Assembly: GCA_039707465.1 (NCBI GenBank)
Contig: CM077647.1
Span: forward strand, 43,833,110-43,897,109
Direction: 5' to 3'
Source of the DNA: Rhabdophis nuchalis
Taxonomy: Eukaryota > Chordata > Lepidosauria > Squamata > Natricidae
DNA length: 64,000 bases
The position numbers and the translations under genes were made by a program. The number at the start of each line of letters is the position of its first letter. Positions within the stretch are counted from its first letter, which is position 1. This document shows, one piece after another, positions 42,237-53,440 of the stretch. The notes under the pieces are model-generated. The model saw nothing but the letters and a program-made list of their open reading frames with translations, made no database searches and was not told the DNA's origin.

Positions 42237-43379
42237 TCAGCTCCTCGGTAAACCAGGGAGCCTGGGTGACTCGTCGCCACAGGAGAGGCCGCAAGGGCGT
42301 GACCGATCCAAGGCCCCCGCGGCCGCAGTATTCCATGCGGCCACCAGGTCCTCAGACGGGGTGCGGGCCAAGGACAGAGGTAATGGCCCAAGCACCATCT
42401 GGAACCTATCCGGGTCCATCAGGTGCTTGGGGCGGAACCATATAGGTGAATCCGGTTCCGCCTCCCCACGGTGGGGTGTGGCAATCGGAAAGTCGAGCCG
42501 GAGAAGTGAGTGGTCTGACCACGACAGGGATATGATGGCTACGTCCCCTATACCCAGATAACTCTTCCACTGACCAGAGACAAAAATTAAGTACAGCGTG
42601 TGTCCTCCTTTGTGCGTGGGGCCCCGAATTACCTGGGTCAGGTCCATGGCCGTCATGGAGGCCATGAACTCCCGAGCTGCCTCTGATGATTTGCCTACCA
42701 ATGGCAGGTTAAAGTCCCCCATGACAACCAGCCTGGGGGTCTCAACCGCCATCTCGGCGATCACCTCAAGGAGCTTGGGCAGGGCTGCTGTTACATAGCG
42801 GGGAACCAGGTATACAATCAGCACGCCCAACTGCCTCCCTAGGCCCCACTTCACACAGAGGGACTCACAGCTGGTGGTCTGTGGTACAGTGGTCTCTCTC
42901 GGCTCAAAGCTTTCCCTAACAATAACCGCTACCCCTCCACCCCTGCCTAGGGCCCGTGGCTGATGAAAAGCGCAGTAACCTGGCGGGCACATTTCTACGA
43001 GGGGAAGTTCTCCCTCATGGCCCAACCACGTCTCCGCAATTCCCACCAGGTCTGGCTCCCCCTCCGAAACAAGGTCGTGGACAAGGGGGGCTTTGTTGAC
43101 CACGGACCTGGCATTGCAAAACATCAGCCTTGGGCCCTGGCTCTGTAATCCCTGACCACCTAGCCTGCGGGGGTTGTGGCATCTGACCGCTTGTAAACAA
43201 TGGCCTTGTGCCCCCAACTGGGAAAAAGAAACCTGTCTTCCCTTGCACCTGCCCCTCCCTACGACTGTCTTGATGGGTAGACCCTCAATGGAAACGGCTT
43301 GTGTCTCCCCCCTCTTAATGGACCCTTCTGCTTCCTTCTCCACTCTGCTCACCGACCTAATAACATTCCCTCCCTCCAC
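42237..43379 (-). CDS. L2 APE-type endonuclease domain (partial, open)
   Basis: 380 residues from the 5' half of L2 ORF2. Motifs: LMFCNARSVVNKAPLV (~86, catalytic Asn), VGIAETWLG (~111, catalytic Glu), GRGGGVAVIVRESF (~145), LIVYLVPRYV, RLVVMGDFNLPLVGK (~216, catalytic Asp in GDFN), and WSDHSLLRLDF (~289, SDH). All key residues of the nicking endonuclease are present. A frameshift near 42290 replaces the expected APWFTEELR linker by an unrelated tail; that linker appears in another frame. The first Met precedes a poorly conserved GC-rich leader, so the true start is uncertain. Confidence 0.8.
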   Translation of the reverse strand: MEGGNVIRSVSRVEKEAEGSIKRGETQAVSIEGLPIKTVVGRGRCKGRQVSFSQLGAQGHCLQAVRCHNPRRLGGQGLQSQGPRLMFCNARSVVNKAPLVHDLVSEGEPDLVGIAETWLGHEGELPLVEMCPPGYCAFHQPRALGRGGGVAVIVRESFEPRETTVPQTTSCESLCVKWGLGRQLGVLIVYLVPRYVTAALPKLLEVIAEMAVETPRLVVMGDFNLPLVGKSSEAAREFMASMTAMDLTQVIRGPTHKGGHTLYLIFVSGQWKSYLGIGDVAIISLSWSDHSLLRLDFPIATPHRGEAEPDSPIWFRPKHLMDPDRFQMVLGPLPLSLARTPSEDLVAAWNTAAAGALDRSRPCGLSCGDESPRLPGLPRS

Positions 43380-43480
43380 TCTGGAATCCCCTAAAAGCCG
43401 AATTAAATGTTTTAGTAAAAAAAACCTACTATGTCTTCTGTTTCTTGCCCTTCTAAATAGTATATTCTTTTGTACCTACT

Positions 43481-43709
43481 AAATGAATCATTCTGAACTT
43501 GAGGATGTCAGGGATAATCAGATTACATTGACACAGGATTAGGCATGCTTACTCAATAGACACTGATTTGAGGGAATTTTTTTCTTGGAAAAGAACTGTA
43601 TAAAAACCACAACATACCAACAAAGCAAAACTGATTTCAATTAGTATGCTTCCCCAACTCATAATGAATTACCTTTGTTTCAATCTGCTCTTATAAAAAG
43701 CAAGAAGTG
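43481..43709. other. Intronic spacer
   Basis: Short AT-rich stretch. Nothing recognised. Confidence 0.4.
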
Positions 43710-43717
43710 TATATACC

Positions 43718-44058
43718 CATGATGGCGAACCTATGGCATGTGTGCCAGAAGTTGCGTGCAGAGCCATCTCTGCAGGCACGCCAGCTCTTCCAGGTTCCGG
43801 TGCACACATGTGCCAGCCAGCTGGTTTTTTCACATGCACGCACACCAGAAACCACAAGACCAGGTGACCGATATGGATGTACACACAAGAAACCAGAAGC
43901 TCAGCTTCCCAGCGCATGCATGTGCATCAAGAACTGCTCTGGTTTCTGGCACTCCCATATATGCACACTGGGGAGCTGCCCTCCCAATTTACGGTGCTTC
44001 CCTCTGCATGCAAACTCCTGTTTCAGCACTTGATGCTGAAAAGGTTTGCCAACACTGA
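43718..44058. mobile_element. hAT-like MITE 1
   Basis: The left end CATGATGGCGAACCTATGGC and the complement of the right end (TCAGTGTTGGCAAACC) are related inverted repeats of the CAGTGxTGGCGAACC type. They are flanked by near-identical 8-bp TATATACC / TATATACA sequences (43710-43717 and 44059-44066), the duplication size of hAT transposons. About 340 bp, non-coding. Related to the element at 56679-57018. Confidence 0.68.
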
Positions 44059-44158
44059 TATATACATTTAATAAACAAGAGAAGAGTCCAATTTAGAAAC
44101 CTCTTGCACCAATTTCTGTCAAATGAGTTATGCTTCATTCTTTTATAATGCTGTAAGT

Positions 44159-44489
44159 CAGGGGTCAGCAACTCGCAGCTCTGGAGCCATATGCAGCTCT
44201 TTCATCCCTCTACTGTGACTCCCTGTTGACAGTTGGCACTACAATTTTGAGAGGAGCTTCTGGTTTGGGGGGAAGAGCAGGATGGGATAGGAGGAGACTA
44301 TGGCAAGGGGTGGTTTTCTGGTCAGCTTCACAATTGATAGGACTTTTGGTTAGGACAGGTAAAGGATAAAGGATGCTGCATTAGGAGGAGACTATATGGT
44401 GGGGACTTCCTGCTGACTCCAGAATTGAATGGGAGGCCTCCAACTAGGACTTTGGTGGCTCTTTGAGTGTTTAAGGTTGCTGACCCCTG
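44159..44489. mobile_element. hAT-like MITE 2
   Basis: Exact 14-bp inverted ends: CAGGGGTCAGCAAC at 44159 and its complement at 44476-44489. Flanked by CTGTAAGT and CTCTAACT (6 of 8 match), consistent with an old hAT 8-bp duplication. 331 bp, non-coding. Confidence 0.78.
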
Positions 44490-45826
44490 CTCTAACTTAT
44501 CTGCAACATTCATACAAGTCTGATTAAACATAAAAAAGTTATAGTTTCCCTTGAATTTTTATTCAGCTCCCATATTAGCAAACGGGAGACTGATGATTTA
44601 TATCCCAGGATCAAGAATCAGTCTGAATGGGCTCCCCACAAATCAAATATAATACACGCATACTATGGTTATTAATTTTACATCTTAAAAGGTGATCCAG
44701 TAAACAGAGGAGAGAAAAGCTTTTATTTTAATTTGTTTTTTAAACTGTAAGCTCTATAAGATGCTATTTGTTCACTTCTTTGAAATTAATCTTTTACTTG
44801 AAAATAATTTTATTAAATTCTTATTTGCTTTTCTTTTGTACTTGATGGCCCATTGATATTGATAAATTGTTCTTCAATTAGAATCATGGTTCAAAATGAA
44901 AAGAATTCTGGCAAAGTCTTTGGTTTCAAACATTCCACCTTTATATTTATATACATTTAAACACTGAAAACATGACTGGAAGGGAAGCAGGTATTTTGTG
45001 GAAGTGGTTTTCAATTTATGTTTAACACTAGCTAATATTAATGGTTGATATGAATAAAAGTAATTTATGTGATTTATTTTTAAAGTGTTGTTTTGGTTAT
45101 TGTATTTTTCAAAAGAAAGTGGGCATAATTTATGATTGATATATAAATGGACAGGGGATTTGGAAAAGCAGTTAAAGCAAATACTTTACATGTAAAAATA
45201 TCTATCCTACTACATGATTTGCATGTATCCTGCTAGTGAAATATTTTTATGCATATCTGTTTTGACTAAATAATTAAGTTCTACAAAATACTTCCCAAAG
45301 ACAATTTAATATTCAAATGAGAAATAATTGTTTGTTAGCTTTTCATAGCGGAAAATTCCCAAATAAAAATAGTTAAGCAGGCAGATTCTATTATATTATA
45401 CAAAAGCATTAAGCCAGCTGTTACTATTTAAATATACACACACACAAACATTTGAATGTGAAAAATAATATAATTTTAAAACATCAACAATAAAACTATA
45501 ACTTCAATTACATTATAACTATTTTATTTTTTCCAATTGTCTGGTATGATATAATCATTAATGAAATAATGAATATTGTCAAATAATATTAATAAACATT
45601 GCAATTTAAATTATTATAAAATATTGTGCTATAAACACAAATAATGTTAATAACAATGATAACTTGGATCAGGGTATCTGTAGGGACTAGTTAAAAAAAA
45701 TGATGGTGGCCATAGTGGTGCATTCATATGTCTTATTTTTTGAAATATATATTCACACAAAAATTATGGGCAACTCTCAGGAAAATTAGTAAACATTCAG
45801 GAGGTAAATATCTTGATATTTCTTTA
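44490..45826. other. AT-rich intronic DNA
   Basis: No gene or repeat family recognised; contains a short CACACACA run near 45440. Confidence 0.4.
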
Positions 45827-46155
45827 CAGATTATTGTCAATTTGCAACTGTTCATTTAACAATGGTTCAAAGTATTGACAGCCTCATAAAAAGTGACTTA
45901 AGAATCCATCTTCAAAGTTACCCCTGTGATCATATGATTACAATTCAGCAATCAGCTTGCATGTATGATGATGGCACCATTTTGCAATCGTGTTATTGCA
46001 GCTTGCAAACTTTCTAACCGGCTTCCGTCAAGTGAAGCCAGTTGGGCAAGTCAGATTTACTTAACAAACACATGATTCACTTAATAACCACGTGATGTAT
46101 TAGTGATAATAGTGATTCTCTGGAATGTGAAGGCAGGTGATTCTTTTACTTGCAA
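45827..46155. mobile_element. Long-TIR MITE (GTAGTCCTC family), diverged copy 3
   Basis: Shares landmarks in order with the copies at 22.1-22.9 kb: GCAACTGTTCATTTAACAATGGTTCAAAG, AAAAAGTGACTTA, TGTGATCATATGATTACAATTCAG, GCTTCCGTCAAGTGAAGCCAG, GATTTACTTAACAA and GATTCACTTAATAACCACG. The terminal bases are eroded. Confidence 0.55.
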
Positions 46156-46566
46156 GAGTCTGTTACTATATTTTACAATAAAAAGTAATTTTAGTATTCT
46201 TGATTTTCGTTTCCTGTTCTAAACTGAATTAAAGGGCTGAATTCTTTCAGTTTTTACAAATCAAACTCTTTCATAAGTTCATAAACAGAAAGCTCTTGCT
46301 TTTCTTTTGTCACTTTGCTGGCTGATAGTTTTTCTAGAAAATAGACTGCAATTTTAACACAGATGATGGGAATCTCCATTTTTATTATCAGGAACACACT
46401 GAGAATATAAAGATGTCTCCTTTCTCTGATGATAATTGCAATTCTTCTATGAGTACTCTAAACTTTATGGGTACTTATAGCTGTATATGTACTGTTGGGA
46501 ATGAGAAAGAAATTATTTAATTAGGGACTTGATTTGATTTGACTGGACAGGATTTATGGTCTATGT
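46156..46566. other. Intronic spacer
   Basis: No feature recognised. Confidence 0.4.
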
Positions 46567-46686
46567 CAAGGGTGTCAAATTGGTAGCAGGCCACATGCAT
46601 CACATGCAGGTCACATCCATTCCAGGACCACAAAGGGGATAAACATCATGATATGTCATGTGATGGCCACAAGTTTGACACCCATG
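46567..46686. mobile_element. hAT-like MITE 3 (120 bp)
   Basis: Inverted ends CAAGGGTGTCAAATTGGTAG and the complement of CCACAAGTTTGACACCCATG. Flanked by GTCTATGT and ATCTATGC, which share six of eight bases. The GGTGTCAAAC terminus is common among hAT MITEs. Confidence 0.68.
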
Positions 46687-46804
46687 ATCTATGCTATCCT
46701 ACAATTGTTCCACCTGCCCACCTACACATTTATAAGTATTTTTCTAAGCCAATGGGTGTTCTGCAACATTGGACCTAATTTATTCACTTAAAAGTCCTGA
46801 TTCA

Positions 46805-47325
46805 GATTGCTGGTAAGACAAGAGAGAGGCTACCACTACACTATAGAGAGTATCTTAACTTCCTGCACCTATGTATGGTTTGCTAATTGCACAGTGGCAG
46901 ATAGAACAGTGGTCAAGAATGTTAATATCATTGCCCAGATGATCATGGGTTGCCCTCTCCCCTCCTTGGAAGAGCTTTATAGCTCCCACTGCCTTAAGAA
47001 AGTTCAAAATGTTCTTAAAGATCCATTTCATCTTGGGTACCCTTTTTGGCATTATTACCATCCAGCAGATGGTACGGGGATAATAAAAACAAGGACAAAC
47101 AGGCTGAAAAACAGCTTCTGTCCCAGAGCAGTAACTATGTTGAATTTTACTCTATAGTGCAATATTAATGCAATATTAGGGGTTTTCAATTCAATTATGT
47201 AGAATGTGAGGGATGTGTGTATGTGTTTTTTTATATATAGTTTTCTTATGTATGATGCAAACTGAAGATGGCATTTTATTTCGTGTTATGAGATGCAATG
47301 ATAATAAAGTAAACTTCACTTAAAG
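46805..47325 (+). mobile_element. Rex1-like LINE 3' end
   Basis: Open frame to 47157 with YTIESILTSCTYVWFANC, DRTVVKNVNIIAQMIMGCPLPSLEELYSS, VQNVLKDPFHLGYPFWHYYHP and KTRTNRLKNSFCPRAVTMLNF. This is the C-terminal block of a Jockey/CR1-group LINE, closest in my recollection to Rex1/Babar. It is followed by a UTR ending GATGCAATGATAATAAAGTAAACTT, like the 'ACAATGACAATAAAG' end of that group. No palm domain is present. Clade assignment moderate. Confidence 0.62.
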
Positions 47326-49084
47326 AATAAACTTAAACTTCTTTAAGAAAAGAAGATAATTCAGTTATGTTCTACAAGTCATCTTGTCATGGTGAAGGCA
47401 GAGATTGTGTTTTCAAATTATCAGTGGTAATGCATCAATACAACTTTATCAGTCTTTTGATGAGGTTCTTTAAAAAATTCAAGCTGCTGTACAAATAGAA
47501 GTGTGCATGATTAGCAGCTATCCCAGGATATTTTATTAAAAACCTGCCATTATTACTTTGATTGGGGAAAAGTTGAGTGCAATGCATGCTTAATCTATAG
47601 GTAATTGAAGTATTGTGTACACAAATTCAATGGCAATACATGCCAAATTTGTTATAAGATGCCTTAAACTAATTTTAAATTCTAGGAAAATAGCTTGATT
47701 ATAACCATTTTATTATGATTTAATAAACTGAAAATTAGCAATAAGATTTTTAATAAGCTCCCATTTCTGTATTTTTGAAAGTCAAATGAAATCTGTTGAG
47801 CAATTCAAAGTTACAATTTCAGCATTTGAAACCTACACAGAGTAATTCAAACAAATGTTATGACATTTAAGATAATGAAACTCTTTACTAATGCCAGAGT
47901 GTCCAACTTCACGTATTAGAAGTCAACAGATGTCCACGTACTGAAATGCCAAAAGAAAGTTAGTGCCTATTTTGATTAATACGCCGAATCAATCCATGGT
48001 GTCTTTTTAAAACTGGCATGCATTACTTTCAAACATTTATTCATAATCCATTCTAGGAAACATAGCTAGACAAAGTGTTCCCAAGACAAAAGGAAAACAA
48101 TGAAGTGCCGCATAATCCTTTTAGCAATGTGAGCTTCATATTATTGATAGACCATTCATTGCAATCAGCAAATGATTAATTGCAAATTTGTTACTAAATT
48201 GACCATCAAAAACAAAAAGATGAGAAAAAGAAAAAAAGAAACCAGTATACTGTCAAAGAAGGAAAATCATTCTGTGTTTTGTAATGAATTAAATCCTAAT
48301 CAATACTCTTGTTGACTACACTGTAGTGTAATTACTTCCTTAAATAGCATAGGTACCCATCATTGGGGACATTTAAATTAATTTTTAAACTAAATGTATT
48401 TTTCCAACCACTGAATCAGCATTTTCAACTCCCAGCTTTCACAATTCAGTGTTCTGCTTATTATCAACTGCATAAGGCATAGATTTTCCCCTTTTAATAT
48501 CATTCAACTGAATGAGAAAAATATATCTTCTAGTATTAAAATCCAAATCTTAAAGAGATATAATTATTTTAATGTAATTTGTTGAGTGTAGGTTGGTTAT
48601 AATGATGCTGATGAAATAGACTGTATTGATGCTATCTGCCACATTATTTTCCTCTTTTCCACTTCTTAGGAATTATTTATTAACATTTTACATAGCAAAG
48701 TCATGAAGAAAATATTCCATAAAATAATAAAAGATAGCTGAAAATAATGTTCTTTTACTGTGGAACTACATATTTAACAGCAATAATTATAATGGTAAAA
48801 AATGAAAAAGATGTTTAATTAGATTTATGCTTAGCCTTTCTTTTCCTATTATTTTTCATGATATTCTCCTGTTGACTAACACTATCATGTCAGAATGCCT
48901 AATTCTAACAGAACTCATACTATATGCACATGAGAAGATGCATATAGTCAGGACAGGGCTAAATGCCTTCTCTTCTCCTACTCTTCTTAGAAATAAAGTT
49001 TGGGGGAACGAAAATCTAACTCTATCCTAATAGGAAACAATCTAGTTTATACAAAGAGTTAGTTCACCCTAAACACACCCAGTA
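47326..49084. other. AT-rich intronic DNA
   Basis: No gene, RNA or repeat family recognised in about 1.75 kb. Confidence 0.4.
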
Positions 49085-49169
49085 TATTACGTTTATTTAC
49101 ATTTACGTTTATTTAAATTTATATACTGCCCTATCCCCCTTGCGGGACTCAGGGCGGTGAACAGGCAAT

Positions 49170-49170
<1 letters not shown>
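49085..49170 (-). repeat. Very short L2 3' end
   Basis: TTTAAATTTATATACTGCCCTATCCCCCTTGCGGGACTCAGGGCGGTGAACAGGCAA is the terminal part of an L2 3' UTR in minus orientation, distinct from the longer copy that follows. Confidence 0.65.

Positions 49171-49264
<94 letters not shown>
49171..49264. repeat. (TAA)n microsatellite, about 31 units
   Basis: Perfect trinucleotide run forming the 3' tail of the minus-strand L2 at 49265-50743. Long uninterrupted tails suggest a young insertion or tail expansion. Confidence 0.95.
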
Positions 49265-49265
<1 letters not shown>

Positions 49266-50743
49266 TTAATTTTTATACCCTGCTCTCTCTCCCCAAGGGG
49301 ACTCGAGGCGGGGCACAGGCAATTAAAAATACAAATAAGACCACAGACAAAATACAAAATACAAAATTAAAAATGGATTAAATTGATCCTGCGCTAAAAC
49401 CCATAAACTAAACTAAAAATTACCCCTAAAACCCCTAACCTAAAAAGAGACTACCCAAGGCCGGCCAGGCGAAAAAAGTGTGTCTTTAATTTTAAGCGGA
49501 AGGAGCGGAGGTCCGTGGTTGTCCTGATATCGGGGGGAAGGTCGTTCCAGAGGGCTGGGCCCGCCACAGAGAAGGCCCTTCCCCTGGGCGTCGCCCGCTG
49601 ACAAAGTCTAGTGGACGGCACCCGGAGAAGTCCCTCTCTGTGGGAGCGAATCGGCCGTGAGGATGTATGGGGCAGGATCCGATCCCGCAGGTAGCTAGGT
49701 CCCGAGCCATGGAGCGCTTTGAAGATGGTAATTAACACCTTGAAGCGCACCCGGAAGACGACAGGTAGCCAGTGCAGCTCGCGCAAGAGCGGTGTTACGT
49801 GGGCAAACCTAGAGGTGCCCATAATTGCTCGCGCGGCTGCGTTCTGGACCAACTGAAGCCTCCGGGTACACCTCAAGGGGAGCCCCATGTAGAGAGAGTT
49901 GCAATAATCCAGTCGGGATGTCACGAGAGCATGAGTGACTGTGCGAAGGGCGTCCCGATCCAATAGGGGGCGCAACTGGCGTACCAGGCGAACCTGGTAA
50001 AATGCCCTCCTGACCACGGCTGTCACTTGATCTTCCATGGACAGCCGTGTATCAAGGAGGACGCCCAAGTTGCGCGCCCCATCCACAGGGGCAAGATGTT
50101 CGCCCCCTATGGCCAGCGATGGAGTCAGCTGGTTGAATCGGGCAGCCGGAAACCACAGCCACTCGGTCTTGGTCGGGTTGAGCCTGAGTCCGTTACTTCC
50201 CATCCAGATCCGCACGGCTTCCAGGCACTGGCACATCACCACTACGGCATCGTTGGGGTGGTTTGAGGTAGATATATACAGCTGAGTATCATCAGCGTAG
50301 AGATGATACTCTACCCCAAAACCACGGATGATCTCGCCCAGCGGCTTCATGTATGTGTTGAACAGGAGAGGTGAGAGGACCGACCCCTGAGGCACCCCAC
50401 ATGTGAGGGGTCTCGGGGTCGACCGCTGCTCTCCTGTCAACACAAATTGCGATCGGCCAGAGAGGTAGGAGGAGAACCACCGCAAAACGGTGCCTCCCAC
50501 CCCCAACCCCCCCAGCCGATGCAATAGGATACCATGGTCGATGGTATCGAAAGCCGCCGAGAGGTCTAATAGGACCAGGATGGAGGAGCAACCCCCATCT
50601 CTGGCCCTCCAGAGATCATCCACCAACGCGACCAATGCCGTCTCGGTGCTATGCCCGGGTCGAAAGCCGGACTGGCGCGGGTCTAGATAATCAATTTCCT
50701 CCAGATGACGGGGAAACTGTTGTGCCACCACACTCTCGACAAC
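49265..50743 (-). mobile_element. L2 LINE, 5'-truncated, young-looking
   Basis: Minus-strand copy with a (TAA)n tail, a 3' UTR almost identical to 61868-62100, and open coding sequence up to a truncation at about 50743, exactly where the 3' UTR of a second L2 begins. The copy therefore inserted into the tail of the L2 at 50744-53440. Confidence 0.9.
49451..50731 (-). CDS. L2 reverse transcriptase (partial, open)
   Basis: 426 uninterrupted residues: VVAQQFPRHLEEI-type start region, QSGFRPGHSTETALVAL (~20), LVLLDLSAAFDTIDH (~53), GVPQGSVLSPLLFN (~112), YADDTQLYIS (~145), RLNPTKTEWLWF (~185), NLGVLLDTRLSMEDQV (~221), TSRLDYCNSLYMGLP, HWLPVVFRVRFKVL, TRLCQRATPRGRAFSVAGPALW, and a complete C-terminus. 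Protein role as for other L2 copies. Truncated upstream of the fingers subdomain, so it is not self-sufficient; the Met start is internal. Confidence 0.87.
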   Translation of the reverse strand: MVAQQFPRHLEEIDYLDPRQSGFRPGHSTETALVALVDDLWRARDGGCSSILVLLDLSAAFDTIDHGILLHRLGGLGVGGTVLRWFSSYLSGRSQFVLTGEQRSTPRPLTCGVPQGSVLSPLLFNTYMKPLGEIIRGFGVEYHLYADDTQLYISTSNHPNDAVVVMCQCLEAVRIWMGSNGLRLNPTKTEWLWFPAARFNQLTPSLAIGGEHLAPVDGARNLGVLLDTRLSMEDQVTAVVRRAFYQVRLVRQLRPLLDRDALRTVTHALVTSRLDYCNSLYMGLPLRCTRRLQLVQNAAARAIMGTSRFAHVTPLLRELHWLPVVFRVRFKVLITIFKALHGSGPSYLRDRILPHTSSRPIRSHREGLLRVPSTRLCQRATPRGRAFSVAGPALWNDLPPDIRTTTDLRSFRLKLKTHFFRLAGLG

Positions 50744-51059
50744 CTTTTATAAAACATAAAACATCAGCTACAATAAATATAATAAAAACAGATTAAACAA
50801 AAACCTGCTCTAAAAAGTCCCTAATAAAACCCAATTGATAAAACAAATTTAAAAGCTACGCCAGGCCGGCCGCACGAAATAGATGAGTTTTAAGGGTCCA
50901 GTGGAAGAGGCGCAGGTCCATTGTTGTGCGCAGATTGGGGGGAAGGTCATTCCAGAGGGCCAGAGCTGCCACAGAGAAGGCTCTCCCCCTAGGGATCACC
51001 AGCCGGCAGTGGCTAGCTGACAGGACCCTGAGGAGACCCTCTCTGTGTGAGTGGATTGG

Positions 51060-52181
51060 TCAATGGGAGGTATGTGGTAGGAGACAGTCTTGCAAATATT
51101 CAGGTCCCTTGCCATGGAGCGCTTTAAAGGTTGTAACTAACACCTTGAAGCGCACCTGGAAAACCACAGGCAGCCAGTGCAGCTCGTGCAGGAGAGGTGT
51201 TACATGGGAGCATCTAGAGGCCCCCAAGATCCCCCGCATGGATGCATTCTGTACTAGCTGGAGTCTCCGGGTGCACCTCAAGGGAAGCCCCATGTAGAGA
51301 GCATTGCAATAGTCCAGGAGGGAAATGACGAGGGCTTGAGTGACTGTGCGTAAAGCGTCACGATCCAGAAAGGGGCACAGCTGGCGTATCAGGCGTACCT
51401 GATAAAAAAAAAACCTGGCCACGGCTGTCAAATGATCGTCTAAAGACAGCCGAGTGTCCAGGAGGATGCCTAAGTTGCGAGCCCTCTCTGCGGGGGCTAA
51501 TGATTCGCCCCCGATAGCCAGCGATGGAACCAGCTGGCTATTTCGTGACGCCGGAAACCACAGCCACTCGGTCTTGGGTGGGTTGAGTCGAAGCCTATTT
51601 CTCCCCATCCAGACTCACACGGCCTCCAGGCACCGGGACATCACTTCCGCGGCATCATTGGGGTGGCCCGGGGTGGAGATGTACAGCTGGGGGTCATCTG
51701 CGTACTGATGGAACTCCACCCCAAAATCACGGATGATCTGACCCAGTGGCTTCATATAGATGTTGATCAGGAGAGGCGAGAGGACCGACCCCTGTGGTAC
51801 CCCACAGGTGAGGCACCTCGACGTCGACCTCTGCCCTCCTGCCAACACAAATTGCAACCGGTTGGAGAGGTAGGAGGAGAACCACCGTAAAATGGTGCCC
51901 CCCAGCCCCAACCCCTCCAGCCGGTGCAACAGGATACCATGGTTCCGGATCTGATCGATTTTATCATGCAGATAACACCCAAATTCCTCTGCACGGCCCT
52001 GCAAGGGTGTATCCCGAGCCATCTGATGAAGGAGGGAGCGGGATACCCTGAACAAGGCAGCAGATTGGTTACCTGCAGACGTGATAAGAGCGGAGAAATA
52101 GTTCCATTTTGCCGCTTTTATCGCCACTAGGTAGGTCCTCAAATGGAACCTTACCAGTGTCCGGTCAGATTCAGAACGCAT
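51060..52181 (-). pseudogene. L2 reverse transcriptase with internal deletion
   Basis: 52181-51615: the linker (FHLRTYLVAIKAAKWNY, EEFGCYLHDKIDQIRN) jumps directly to HGILLHRLEGLGLGGTILRW, omitting the fingers and the AFDTID region. GVPQGSVLSPLLIN and YADDPQLYIS follow. 51608-51060: NPPKTEWLWF, NLGILLDTRLSLDDHL, LLDYCNALYMGLP, HWLPVVFQVRFKVL, then a stop before the C-terminal block. A stop and small shift separate the two frames at about 51612. The catalytic Asp-containing block upstream of the palm is lost, so the copy is inactive. Confidence 0.82.
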
Positions 52182-52370
52182 GGTCCTCCAAATGCCCTCT
52201 AGGCATCATCATTCTGACGCTTCATCACCCTCATCTCCTCAGAGAACCAAGGAGCCAGGGTAGATCGGCATTGGGTGAGAGGCCACAAAGGCATGACCCG
52301 GTCCAAGGCCCCCGCGGCTGCAATATTCCAGGTGGCCATTAGGTCCTCAGTCAAGTCGCGGGTCATGGAC

Positions 52371-53195
52371 TCAGGTAATAGCCCAAGCTCCATCTGGAAC
52401 CCCAGTGTGGGTGGGGTCATGAACTAACTGGGTCAGGTCCATGGCCGTCATGAACTCCCGAGCTGCCTCAGATGATTTGCCTATCGACGGCAGATTGAAG
52501 TTCCCCATGATTAATAGTTTGGGGGTCTCAATTGCCATCTTAGCTATCACATCGAGGAGCTTGGGTAGGGCTGCTGATACGTAGCGGGGAGCCAGGTACA
52601 CAATCAGCATGCCCTGCTGCCTCCCATGGCCCCACTTCACACAAAGGGACTCACAGCCGGCAGTCTGCAGCACAGTGGTCTCCCTCGGATCCAAGCTCTC
52701 TTTTATAATAACCGCCACCACCCCACCCCAACCCTGGGCTCTTGGCTGGTGAAATGCATGGTAACCTGGTGGGCACATTTCAACGAGGGGCATGCCCCCC
52801 TCTTGGCCCAACCAGGTCTCCGTGATACCCGCCAGGTCCACCCCCCCCTCCAAAACCAGATCATAAATGAGGGGGGCTTTGTTAATCACGGACCTGGCAT
52901 TACACAACATCAGCCAAAGGCCCAGGCCCTGAGATCCAGGACCCCCTGAATTGCAAGAGGAGCCATGGGGACTGCAGCGTGCCACCGCTCGCAAACAGCG
53001 GGTGCGCCCTCCCCTAATATGATATGGTCCTCTGCTCCCGTCGTACCTACCTCTCCCATATACAGTCTTGATGGAATTGCCCTCTGTTGAACCGACCCTC
53101 CTCCCCATCCCAATTCCTGGACCTACGCCCTCCCTGCCAGGGCCGTCAGCCGGCCTGGGAGAATTCCCCGGTGGGTGTTCACCCTCACCCACCAC
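52371..53195 (-). pseudogene. L2 APE-type endonuclease, truncated, GDFN changed
   Basis: 274 residues: LMLCNARSVINKAPLIYDL (~96), AGITETWLG, GGVVAVIIKESLDPRET, LIVYLAPRYVSAALPKLL, then LLIMGNFNLPSIGK, where the family has GDFN. The catalytic Asp is therefore replaced by Asn. The frame ends soon after TAMDLTQLVHDPTHTG, and the SDH block is missing because of an internal deletion. A nuclease with these changes should not nick DNA (inference). Confidence 0.8.
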
Positions 53196-53440
53196 CCCAG
53201 TTTTAAATTGCCCTCCCCCCTCCCTGGGACCCCCTAAAATCCGGACTAAAATTTTGATTAAAAATCCCCTAAGGTTCCGTTTCGACCACCTCTCTTGATT
53301 AATAATCCCTCATCGAGGTGGGCTCTTGTTAACGATGAGGGCCAAACCTGCGAGAGAGGGGACTTAATGTTTAAGAGGATATTAAACATTAATTCAATCT
53401 TCTTCCTATTTTTACTGCTAAAGCCTTTAATAACTATCAC

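Larger units (their letters stand above)
38138..43480 (-). mobile_element. Near full-length L2 LINE, interrupted by an ORF1-only L1
   Basis: Minus-strand L2 from its (AAT)n tail (about 38134-38153) and 3' UTR (CCGAAGGGACTCGAGGCGGGGC) through the reverse transcriptase (38364-40147), the linker, and the endonuclease (42237-43379) to a GC-rich 5' region ending near 43480. The reading is broken at 40204/42205 by a roughly 2-kb L1-derived insertion with its own target duplication. Without it the L2 is about 3.3 kb. Several inactivating changes are visible in the reverse transcriptase. Confidence 0.88.
50744..53440 (-). mobile_element. L2 LINE reaching its 5' region, with internal deletions
   Basis: Minus-strand L2 from a 3' UTR at 50744 to a GC-rich 5' region near 53440. 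Relative to the other copies it lacks the first reverse transcriptase blocks (junction near 51945) and part of the endonuclease C-terminus (junction near 52405). Otherwise it retains both ends, so it was probably near full length at insertion and was later shortened internally. Confidence 0.83.

Noticed and set aside
43666..44058. Overlapping 80-108 codon frames on both strands, some Cys/His-rich
   Set aside because: They lie in a hAT-like MITE and its flank; the Cys/His content comes from GCATGTG-type repeats, with no conserved spacing for a zinc finger.
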